Origin: Bacillota bacterium | Lineage (GTDB): Bacteria; Bacillota; Clostridia; Peptostreptococcales; Anaerovoracaceae | NCBI GenBank assembly: GCA_016293805.1 | Contig: JAEDDI010000002.1 | Location: forward strand, 1 to 64,000 | Length of the DNA stretch: 64,000 bases | Direction of reading: 5' to 3' | Part shown: positions 51,539 to 58,919 of the stretch, in pieces | Layout of the letters: the number at the start of each line of letters is the position of its first letter | Position numbering within the stretch: position 1 is the stretch's first letter | Program-made: the position numbers and the translations under genes | The notes under the pieces: model-generated | Database searches by the model: none | Seen by the model: the letters and a program-made list of their open reading frames with translations, nothing else | Told to the model about the DNA's origin: nothing

Positions 51539-52789
51539 CTAAGTCCCTTGTGCGACCTCTCTCCTTTCTGTTAAATATGTTTTTCTCTTCTCCAGTAGCT
51601 TAAGCTTTTTATGGCTTACTCCTGCTGAAAGCTTTGTTCCGTCAAGCGTTCTGATATCAAAGTAACCGTTACTTCTTCTGCCAAAAACGAAACACTCTTT
51701 ACCTTTATACAACACCTTGTCAAAAAGCTGATATCCAGACACATACCTTGCCGCCTGGTTATTTTTCCTGTAGCCGCCCTTACTGATGGTCAGCTTATGT
51801 ATCTGCCTGTTATGGCAGCGTACTTTCTTCTGGTAATAGTACTCCTTTGGAGGCTCTGCATTTGGATTTCCGCTGATGCATCTTGCGTCTGTGCGATGCG
51901 ACTTCTCAAGTCCTGCACTGATTCTTGCATGTTTTGTGAGATATCCGTATGTCATTTTAACTTCAGGATATATTTCTTTAAGCGCCTCATACAGAGCCCA
52001 TCGCATGACTCCCATAAAGGCGGCATCCCTAAATGACATGCCTCTTTTTATGGTCTTCGGCAGTTTTACAGTCCCTTGATGATACCCCGTATGGCATGTC
52101 TCACATAATGTGATCAGATTGTTTGGTGCATTGCCTCCGGTCCTTCTTGACTCTATGTGATGCACATTCAGCACTGAATCTTTGCTCTTTCCCATGCAGC
52201 ACTGGCATGTGTGGCCATCGCGATACAGCACGTATTCCCTCACGTTCCAAAAGCCAAGCTGCTCGCCCTGCTGGTATTCTTCCCCGGCAATCTCCGGATT
52301 CTTAATCTTCAGAATATCAAACTGCGCTGTTTCAACTGTGATTTTGCTTACCGGAAGAATCTCATGCACATTCTCTATGACTCGAAGGTGTGTCTTTATC
52401 TTCTGCTGTACCGACGGGGCAAGCCATCCCTCAGGTCTTCTTCTGTTATCAAACCTTGCCTTGCGATACCGGGTCTTTCGGTTTCGACGTGCCCGGCGCA
52501 GTTCTCTCCGCCCTGAAAGAAGCTTTACAATATCGTTTCTTAGCTCAACCTCGGCCTCATAAAGTACCTTATCTTCCGTCGCAGCAGATACTCCTATTAC
52601 CTTGGAGCCTGCGTCAATCCCAAATGATACCGGCTGAACCTTCTCCTCAGCGTGATAGTTAAGCTTAATGGTAAACGGACAGCGATTTACTACTTTGGCT
52701 TTGCCGCTGCTTAGCATTCGCCTTACCTTGCCGAAACGCTGCGTCGGCATAAGTGGCTTTCCGTTATCGTTGATTACATATACCGGCAT
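51539..52789 (-). CDS. iscB: IscB RNA-guided nuclease (RuvC-HNH, OMEGA system)
   Basis: 416 residues. Order seen: PLMP domain (GKPLMPTQRFGKVRRML, residues 10-26), RuvC-I with Asp59 (FGIDAGSKVIGVSA), Arg-rich bridge helix (about 93-118), RuvC-II with Glu153 (KITVETAQFD), HNH domain (about 190-240) with CQCCMGKSK, NVHHIESRR (catalytic His about 210) and NLITLCETCHTGYH, RuvC-III with SHRTDARCI, and a C-terminal RNA/TAM-interaction domain. The spacing matches IscB proteins proven to cut DNA under omega-RNA guidance, and the catalytic residues look intact. Start 52789 chosen for AGGAGGAG upstream. Codon use and Arg-richness differ from neighbours, as expected for a mobile gene. Confidence 0.92.
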   Translation of the reverse strand: MPVYVINDNGKPLMPTQRFGKVRRMLSSGKAKVVNRCPFTIKLNYHAEEKVQPVSFGIDAGSKVIGVSAATEDKVLYEAEVELRNDIVKLLSGRRELRRARRNRKTRYRKARFDNRRRPEGWLAPSVQQKIKTHLRVIENVHEILPVSKITVETAQFDILKIKNPEIAGEEYQQGEQLGFWNVREYVLYRDGHTCQCCMGKSKDSVLNVHHIESRRTGGNAPNNLITLCETCHTGYHQGTVKLPKTIKRGMSFRDAAFMGVMRWALYEALKEIYPEVKMTYGYLTKHARISAGLEKSHRTDARCISGNPNAEPPKEYYYQKKVRCHNRQIHKLTISKGGYRKNNQAARYVSGYQLFDKVLYKGKECFVFGRRSNGYFDIRTLDGTKLSAGVSHKKLKLLEKRKTYLTERREVAQGT

Positions 52790-53089
52790 AACGTTTCTCC
52801 TCCTTAAGTGATTTTTTCTCTTTTGCTGCATTAATGCTGTAAGCCGGATGCAGCATCCGTAAGTTAGCCTTCGCCAATGTTATTGCAGGGTTTGACGAAT
52901 GCAACACTGTTCCTACCCTTCAGAACTGTTTAATCACATTCCGTAGAGCACGGGACTAGGCTATAACATCCCGTGGTACCTATTTCCTGCATAACGTAGT
53001 GCTCTTGGCACTTAGGCTAGTCAACTAGGGCTGATAGAGTTTAATGCGCAGCATTATTCTTCATACAAGCCCGCGACTTCAGTCGTGGG
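52790..53089 (-). ncRNA. Probable omega-RNA scaffold of the IscB system
   Basis: A 280-300 base non-coding stretch between the left-end hairpin and iscB on the coding strand, the position and size of known IscB omega-RNAs. Foldable parts include CTAGTTGACTAG, CACGGGATG..CCCGTG (around 52940-52985) and the hairpin CGGATG-CTG-CATCCG (around 52860). By the known rule the guide would be the roughly 16 host bases directly 5' of the left end, about 53090-53106 read on the minus strand, i.e. the last codons of rnmV. Confidence 0.65.
53070..53089 (-). repeat. Left-end hairpin of the IscB element
   Basis: Minus strand CCCACGAC-TGAA-GTCGCGGG, eight-base stem with one G:T-type pair and a four-base loop. 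It contains the TGA that now ends rnmV. Confidence 0.75.
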
Positions 53090-53621
53090 TAATTGACTTT
53101 CCAGCTGCCTCTTCAAATTTTTCTCTTGTGATTCCGTAGCTGTTCAGTTTTCTCAGGAAAGCCTGAGCATTGCCGTATCCTATTCCAAGATATGACCCTG
53201 CTGCCTGACGTTTTTCCCTGGAACCCGGGCCGGTCAGTCCTGTACGTACCAGATCATTCATGGTAAATTCATCTTCCTGCACTGCAACCCTTGTACATAC
53301 TTTCGAAAGAGCCTCGACTATAGCCGCAGGCTCCGCATTTTCAATGCCTATATCTCCGTCTTTTATGGCCCTGTCCCTTGTGAGAAAAGCCTCCTTCGCA
53401 TCCGGATATCTTTTCAGAACCCTTTTTCTTATCTCAAGACCGGCTCTGTCCGGATCTGTGAATATGATAATACCTTTTGACCTGTAGGCCATATCCATTA
53501 AATCCCATGTCTCTTTTCTGATACCGTAGCCGTGAGTTTCGATAGTCTCTGCTTCACAGGCTCTTTTTACTGCCGCTGTATCATCTCTTCCCTCGACTAC
53601 AATCACTTCTTTAATTATCAT
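53079..53621 (-). CDS. rnmV: Ribonuclease M5
   Basis: 180-residue Toprim nuclease that matures 5S rRNA. Toprim motifs EVIVVEGRDD (Glu) and IIIFTDPDRAGLEIRK (DxD) are present, with the C-terminal SYLGIGYGNAQAFLRKLNSYGITREKFEEA tail (read in two parts) typical of RnmV. The ATG at 53621 overlaps the end of the DivIC-like gene. The final residues ITHD and the stop codon are contributed by the IscB element left end, so the native C-terminus has been replaced by a few residues; length remains normal. Confidence 0.9.
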   Translation of the reverse strand: MIIKEVIVVEGRDDTAAVKRACEAETIETHGYGIRKETWDLMDMAYRSKGIIIFTDPDRAGLEIRKRVLKRYPDAKEAFLTRDRAIKDGDIGIENAEPAAIVEALSKVCTRVAVQEDEFTMNDLVRTGLTGPGSREKRQAAGSYLGIGYGNAQAFLRKLNSYGITREKFEEAAGKSITHD

Positions 53622-54051
53622 CTGAACGTTTTTCCTCATCAGGTGACATATAAAGAATCTCATCAGGATATACCATGTTGAGTTTCTCTCTCACCTGTTT
53701 TTCTATATACTCGGGATCGTTAACATTCTCCAGTTCCTTCTGCTTGCTGCTCAGAGTCTCCTTCAGTTCCTCCTGCTGCTTTACGAGTTCGTGCTTCTGC
53801 TTTTCAAGTCTGACAATATTTACAGACGATAAAGCTATCGCACCTGCAACAAGGAGAATAATGAGAGCGATAATCACGCGCTTTCTGCTCCTGTTTTTCT
53901 GATATCTGCGTTCAGGAGCCTGCTCCATTATCTCTACTGTCTTCTCGGCTGCCCTGCGGCGCTTCTCCCTGCGCTGCTGACGCGCCTTGTCGAAATCCAC
54001 AACATTGCTGTTCCTGTTAAATTCCCTGCTTCTGCTTCTTGGTTTTGACAT
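53611..54051 (-). CDS. Septum formation initiator (DivIC/FtsB family)
   Basis: 146 residues: a basic cytosolic segment (1-62, rich in RRREKRRRAAEK), one membrane span (VIIALIILLVAGAIALSSV, about 64-83) and an extracellular coiled coil (about 85-125, EKQKHELVKQQEELKETLSS) followed by EYIEKQVREKLNMVYPDE, the conserved end of DivIC/FtsB. It should act in the divisome with FtsL and DivIB. It overlaps rnmV. Confidence 0.85.
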   Translation of the reverse strand: MSKPRSRSREFNRNSNVVDFDKARQQRREKRRRAAEKTVEIMEQAPERRYQKNRSRKRVIIALIILLVAGAIALSSVNIVRLEKQKHELVKQQEELKETLSSKQKELENVNDPEYIEKQVREKLNMVYPDEILYMSPDEEKRSDDN

Positions 54052-54109
54052 AATTTTTACCTGACTTATAAATTATGAACCTGTAATGTGACTGATTTAT
54101 GAAGATTCC

Positions 54110-55912
54110 CTATAAATAGTTTGCAGGATTCTGCAGTACACCGTTCACTTCTACTTCGAAATGGCAGTGTGCCCCTGTGGAATTTCCGGTATTTCCTACC
54201 CTTGCAATGAGTTCTCCCTGTCCGACTCTGTCTCCTGCAGAAACAAGAAGTGCGCTGCAGTGGGCATAGGTTGTAACCATTCCGTTCTGATGGTTAATTT
54301 TAATGTAGTTGCCGTAGCTGTAGTTATATGTGGCAACAACCACGATACCTCCATCCGCAGCATATATTGGGTTGCCGGCTGCACATGCCATGTCTATTCC
54401 TCTGTGAAGCCTTCCCCATCTCATGCCGAATCCCGATGACCAGTATCCTGCCGGACACGGATTTATCAGATGGCCTGAACCAACATATGACGGTCTCTTC
54501 TTGGTTCCAACATAAATGATCTTCGTTACAGGTTCCCTGACTGTCTCCTCGGATATAACGTTTCTTGATTTCTCAATTCCGTTTTCGCATTCAACGACAG
54601 CAGTCACTTTAACCTTACCCTTTACACCCTTCTGATGAACCTTTGTGTCTCCTTCATACAAAGAATCTGTTTTGACTCTCTTAACCTTATAATCCTTCTT
54701 TTCAGTGTAGACTTTTGTCTCTTTTGTAACAACAGTTACAAGCGGATCGTTTTCAGACACAAGCACGGTTCCGTCTTCTTTAAGTTTTTCCGAAAGGTTC
54801 GGATTGAGCGCTTTAAGATATGAAGAGCTCATATTGTATCTGTCTCCGATTGTCGACGCTGTGTCAGATAATCTGACATCATATTCCAGAGGAATGCCGC
54901 CTGCAAGAATCGTATTTTCTGCAGCCTCTTCATTCATCAGTTTACCAATGGTAGTGGTAACATCTCTTGTCGTAACATTCTCCCTGAACCCGATATAGTC
55001 GTACTCTGTATCAGAGTCTGTATATCTTGAAAGAATATCCGAAAGGATTTCCTCCGCTGTTTCTTTTGTGTCTACAGTCGCAATGCGCCTGTCCCCTGCA
55101 TATATTCCACATGCGGAAGCCTTAGTATCCTGCATGTATGTAAGCTTTGCAAGAACCTCGTCGGCGTCATCTGCATGTCTGTTGAGAATAACAACCTTCC
55201 TGAAACTGAAGTCCCTGTTTATATCAACCTGTACATCAACACCGTATTCTTTTGTCAGTCCCTTTCCTGCAACCTCAACCACCCTGGATACGGTTTCCTG
55301 GTTCTTGACAAGACCAAGAACCCTTCCGTTATATGAATACTCATATCCTGTAGCATAGTTAAATACCGATATCATACAGATTGCAACGATGGCTGCGCCT
55401 GCCCCGTACCTGACTATGGTCATACGGTTTTCCCAGAGCATTCCGATGCCAAAGACTGCACGTTTTCTTATACGGTAATAAAGGAATGACAGGTTATCGT
55501 ATATTATTCCCTGAAGAAAGTCGTGACTTGAAACAAGCTTTGCAGCAAGCATTCCAAGTCCGCCCGGTGTTTCGGCAGATAAAAACGAAGAAACCGCTCT
55601 CCATGCTTTTTTTGCTGCAACTCTGATGAATCTCCTGTCCTTTTCAAGCTGCTCAAAAGTGATATCAATCCAGTAGTCGCATACATCCTGCATCCATGCT
55701 GCCATGCCGGCAAACTTTCCCATCCTGTCTATTGATAGCGCTTCGGCTGCTTTTCCTGCGGCTTTTTTTGCCCTGCGGCCTGCAGAGTATATCGCATTTT
55801 CAATAAAGCCCGCAGCCTTTACGAACGCATCATCAACACAGTCCTGAAGCTTCTGATTTGCTTTGCGTATCCTGTTTATTCTGTTTTTCTTTACTTCCGG
55901 TGTTTTAGCCAT
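54110..55912 (-). CDS. Membrane-anchored M23 peptidase with LysM and G5 domains
   Basis: About 600 residues: an unusual cytosolic N-terminus of about 165 residues, one membrane span (GAGAAIVAICMISVFNYATG, about 170-190), a long extracellular region, LysM-like segment (SDTASTIGDRYNMSSSYLKA), G5 domain (YKVKRVKTDSLYEGDTKVHQ and onwards) and a C-terminal M23 metallopeptidase with HRGIDMA (His, Asp), YAHCS and GAHCHFEV (His-x-His) Zn ligands. It should cut peptidoglycan peptide bridges. The gene replaces the yabE-type G5 gene usual before rnmV-rsmA. It overlaps the DnaD-like gene by 22 bases. Confidence 0.85.
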   Translation of the reverse strand: MAKTPEVKKNRINRIRKANQKLQDCVDDAFVKAAGFIENAIYSAGRRAKKAAGKAAEALSIDRMGKFAGMAAWMQDVCDYWIDITFEQLEKDRRFIRVAAKKAWRAVSSFLSAETPGGLGMLAAKLVSSHDFLQGIIYDNLSFLYYRIRKRAVFGIGMLWENRMTIVRYGAGAAIVAICMISVFNYATGYEYSYNGRVLGLVKNQETVSRVVEVAGKGLTKEYGVDVQVDINRDFSFRKVVILNRHADDADEVLAKLTYMQDTKASACGIYAGDRRIATVDTKETAEEILSDILSRYTDSDTEYDYIGFRENVTTRDVTTTIGKLMNEEAAENTILAGGIPLEYDVRLSDTASTIGDRYNMSSSYLKALNPNLSEKLKEDGTVLVSENDPLVTVVTKETKVYTEKKDYKVKRVKTDSLYEGDTKVHQKGVKGKVKVTAVVECENGIEKSRNVISEETVREPVTKIIYVGTKKRPSYVGSGHLINPCPAGYWSSGFGMRWGRLHRGIDMACAAGNPIYAADGGIVVVATYNYSYGNYIKINHQNGMVTTYAHCSALLVSAGDRVGQGELIARVGNTGNSTGAHCHFEVEVNGVLQNPANYL

Positions 55913-57117
55913 TGGGCAGCTTCTCCCATTCTCCGGCTGAAGCATTCACATCTCTGGCCGGATTCATCATCAATGCCTGTATCAAGGCATTTGTCACATT
56001 TATATTTCACATCCATATAGTCGGCCGAAAAATTGTTTTCTGTAAGGAGAAACGCTTTTTCAGCCTTCAGTGATTCAATTTCATTTTTCAGTTTTTCTCT
56101 TGCTCCCTCTCCTCCTCTGAACATGGATTTTGAGAGTCCTATTCCTGCATTTCTGAGCCTGTCTTCAATGTCCTTAAGCGCAGGAACACGCATGAACACT
56201 TCCTGCCTTCGCGCTTCAGCCTCACTTTCAGCATTCTCACGAATATGTTCGTAATATGCGAGAACATTCTTCATGGAAATCTTCTTTCCGACTCCCTCAG
56301 CAGATGTTCCGTCAGATTTACGCGACTCTTCATGCCAGTTTTCAAGCACCTTGTTAACATAATTTATATTCGGACTGGATATTCCGCTCGTTTTACCGCA
56401 TGCCTCCAGAATTCTGTCCAGGCTGAAATGATAGATGTCAATCCATCTGTCCATCATTTCCTCTTCATTCTCTGTCCAGTTTCTGTTGAATCCGAGAGCT
56501 TTGAATATACGCCTGTATATCTGTTTTCTCTCATCCTCCTTTTCGAGGAAGGCATTAACTTCATCTGCATTTGACAGTCCTTCTTTTATCCAGTTGTTCA
56601 GCACTTTTCCTACATATCTGTAAGATGTTTTTCCTGCCTTGGCACAGTGGCTGTAGGCACAAAGTATCACTTCAGGGTCCGCATTCAGATCAGTAATCCA
56701 TTCTTCGACAGCCTTGACTTCTGTCCCGCTCATCGGATGGGCTGATATCAGTTCAATCTGTGATATAAGCCATTTGAGTTCATCATCTCCAAGAGGCCCC
56801 ATCTGTTCTTCCTTATGAGGAACGTCCGATGATTCTCCCTTGACCGACAGAAACTCTATATCATTTCCGAATGCCCGTATGACGCCGGCTTTTTCCCAGT
56901 ACTCAAAGGCTTTTTCGGCAGTCTCCTCATCAATACCAAGATCGTCTGCAATCTGTCTCACAGACATGTCTATCGAAAGCTGGGCGTGCATAAGCGAATA
57001 AATATAAACCTTGACGTAATCCCCCGGAGCATTAACCATATACTCTGATATAAATATATTCTCAATATATGTATCATGAAGATACCAGTTGTCCTTTTTT
57101 GATGTTACAAGGCCCAT
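55891..57117 (-). CDS. DnaD-domain replication protein with C-terminal Zn motif
   Basis: 408 residues: DnaD-type winged-helix domain (about 1-75, VRQIADDLGIDEETAEKAFE), two DnaB_2-like helical domains (about 105-175 with YRYVGKVLNNWIKEG, and about 205-265 with INYVNKVLENWHEE), a coiled linker, and a C-terminal Cys cluster CDKCLDTG..QRCECF like that at the N-terminus of DnaI/DnaC helicase loaders. No AAA+ domain. It overlaps dnaB by one base. Likely role: primosome assembly or loading of DnaB. Confidence 0.78.
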   Translation of the reverse strand: MGLVTSKKDNWYLHDTYIENIFISEYMVNAPGDYVKVYIYSLMHAQLSIDMSVRQIADDLGIDEETAEKAFEYWEKAGVIRAFGNDIEFLSVKGESSDVPHKEEQMGPLGDDELKWLISQIELISAHPMSGTEVKAVEEWITDLNADPEVILCAYSHCAKAGKTSYRYVGKVLNNWIKEGLSNADEVNAFLEKEDERKQIYRRIFKALGFNRNWTENEEEMMDRWIDIYHFSLDRILEACGKTSGISSPNINYVNKVLENWHEESRKSDGTSAEGVGKKISMKNVLAYYEHIRENAESEAEARRQEVFMRVPALKDIEDRLRNAGIGLSKSMFRGGEGAREKLKNEIESLKAEKAFLLTENNFSADYMDVKYKCDKCLDTGIDDESGQRCECFSRRMGEAAQWLKHRK

Positions 57118-58445
57118 TAAATTCTCCCGCTCTGTGCTTTATTCGTAAACTTTGTGAACTGAGGCTGCCATGTCAGTTCGCAGGTTCCAGTCGATCCGTT
57201 ACGGTGCTTGGCAATTATGACTTCACATGTATTCGGATTCTCTGTATCTGAATTGTAGTAATCGTCACGATACAGCAGCATTACCACATCAGCATCCTGT
57301 TCTATTGATCCCGATTCTCTCAGGTCTGACATCATCGGTCTCTTGTCTCCGCGCTGCTCAACTGCTCTTGAAAGCTGTGAAAGCACGATTACCGGGCAGT
57401 CCATCTCCCTTGCAAGAGCCTTGATGCCTCTTGAAATCGATGATATTTCCTGCTGACGGTTGTCTTCATTACCTGAGCTTTCCATAAGCTGAAGATAGTC
57501 AATCATCACAAGATCCAGCCCTTTTTCAGCCTTGACTCTTCTGCATTTGTTCTTCATTTCCATAAGCGATATGCCTGGAGTATCATCGATTATAATGTCA
57601 GTATTTGAAATTGTATCAATTGCGATTGCGATTCTGTCCCAGTCCTTTGTTTCGAGCAAACCGGATTTTATCTTAGACAGATCAGTTCTCGATTCAACGG
57701 CAATCATTCTTTCCCCCAGCTGCTCCTTAGCCATTTCAAGGCTGAACACAAGCACCGATGCACCGCCTTTAACCGCAGCGTTCTGTGCAATATTCAGCGC
57801 CAGAGCAGTCTTTCCCATTGAAGGTCTTGCCGCAATTATTATCATATCGGATTTCTGAAGACCATTGAGAATTCTGTCAATATCGATGAATCCTGTGGTC
57901 ACGCCTGTGAGAGCTCCTGCATTTTCAGAAAGCATGCTCATTCTTTCGACATTGGCTGAAAGAATGTCTTCAATAGGAGTAAAATCCCTCACCTGTCTTT
58001 CCTGCCCTATTTCAAGAACCTTCTTCTCTGCAAAGTCCAGTATTCTGTCGACATCTATGCTGTCCTCGAAACTCTTTTCAGTAATATTCATAGAAACCTC
58101 TATCAGACTCCTGAGGGCTGATTTTTCGGATATTATCCGGGCATATTCGCCCGCATTTGCCACTGATACTGCTTCACCGCAGAGTTTTGTGACATAACCT
58201 CTTCCGCCTACCATATCAAGAGAATTTCTCCTGTGCAGTTCCTCTGAAACCGTTATCGAGTCAACAGGCTGACCTTTTTTGTAAAGTGAAATTATCACTT
58301 CAAAAATCTCTCTGTTCACCCTGCTGTAAAAGTTCTCCGGAATCAGTGTTTCAGCTATGTTCAGCATGGCATCATTCGATGTCATAGCCGCGCCCAGTAC
58401 AGAGCGTTCTGCATCCTCATTATGAGGAGGGATTCTTTGTGCCAT
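57117..58445 (-). CDS. dnaB: Replicative DNA helicase DnaB
   Basis: 442-residue ring helicase (DnaC in Bacillus). N-terminal PPHNEDAERSVLGAAM, RecA-like core with Walker A AARPSMGKTALALN, IDDTPGISLMEM, Walker B LDLVMIDYLQLM, and SQLSRAVEQRGDKRPMMSDLRESG. Fourteen bases upstream (in transcription order) is rplI, keeping the gdpP-rplI-dnaB order common in Bacillota. Confidence 0.97.
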   Translation of the reverse strand: MAQRIPPHNEDAERSVLGAAMTSNDAMLNIAETLIPENFYSRVNREIFEVIISLYKKGQPVDSITVSEELHRRNSLDMVGGRGYVTKLCGEAVSVANAGEYARIISEKSALRSLIEVSMNITEKSFEDSIDVDRILDFAEKKVLEIGQERQVRDFTPIEDILSANVERMSMLSENAGALTGVTTGFIDIDRILNGLQKSDMIIIAARPSMGKTALALNIAQNAAVKGGASVLVFSLEMAKEQLGERMIAVESRTDLSKIKSGLLETKDWDRIAIAIDTISNTDIIIDDTPGISLMEMKNKCRRVKAEKGLDLVMIDYLQLMESSGNEDNRQQEISSISRGIKALAREMDCPVIVLSQLSRAVEQRGDKRPMMSDLRESGSIEQDADVVMLLYRDDYYNSDTENPNTCEVIIAKHRNGSTGTCELTWQPQFTKFTNKAQSGRI

Positions 58446-58458
58446 ATAAATCCTCTCT

Positions 58459-58905
58459 TTATTCTATCTCAACCTTAACCTTCAGCTGTGCAGTCACTTC
58501 ATGGAAAAGCTTTACTGCAACATCAAACTCTCCCGCAGCTTTGATAGGATTTCCTAAAGCTATTTTCTTTCTGTCAATATCTGCTCCGAATGTATCTCTC
58601 ACGGCATCTGCTATGTCTGCCGATGTAATCGAGCCAAACAGTTTTCCGCTTTCGCCGCCCTTTGTCTTTATTACAACAGGTCCTGCCTCTATTGTCTTTC
58701 TGACTTCCTCGGCTGCATTCCTGTTCTGTTCATAAAGTGCCGCCTCTTCGGCTTTCTGCCTTTCGAGAGCCTTCATATTCCTGTCGTTTGCCTCTACTGC
58801 AAGATTTCTCTTGAAAAGCATATTTCTCGCATATCCGTCACTAACCTTGACTACTTCACCTGCTTTTCCTGTTCCTTTAACATCCTGTAAAAGTATAACT
58901 TTCAT
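58459..58905 (-). CDS. rplI: 50S ribosomal protein bL9
   Basis: 148 residues: N-terminal rRNA-binding domain [21 protein letters not shown] and [16 protein letters not shown], a central long helix (54-80) and a C-terminal domain ([20 protein letters not shown]). Positioned between gdpP and dnaB as in many Bacillota. Confidence 0.97.
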   Translation of the reverse strand: MKVILLQDVKGTGKAGEVVKVSDGYARNMLFKRNLAVEANDRNMKALERQKAEEAALYEQNRNAAEEVRKTIEAGPVVIKTKGGESGKLFGSITSADIADAVRDTFGADIDRKKIALGNPIKAAGEFDVAVKLFHEVTAQLKVKVEIE

Positions 58906-58919
58906 ATTCTATGTCTCCT

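Larger units (their letters stand above)
51484..53089 (-). mobile_element. IS200/IS605-like IscB element without tnpA
   Basis: About 1.6 kb lying between rnmV and rsmA, two genes that are normally adjacent. Hairpins mark both ends: CCCACGAC/GTCGCGGG at 53070-53089 (left end) and CCCATGAC/GTCACGGG at 51490-51509 (right end), related to each other and of the kind recognised by Y1 transposases. The only gene is iscB. No tnpA is present, so the element would be mobilised in trans. Host bases ATTAC directly precede the left-end hairpin. The exact ends are uncertain by a few bases. Confidence 0.8.

Noticed and set aside
51539..52831. HNH protein read as a group II intron or homing endonuclease
   Set aside because: No reverse transcriptase or intron RNA features; the PLMP, bridge-helix and three RuvC segments with an internal HNH define IscB.
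51484..53089. Search for a CRISPR array or cas genes next to the Cas9-like protein
   Set aside because: No repeats with spacers and no cas1/cas2; the element is an IS200/605-type OMEGA locus.
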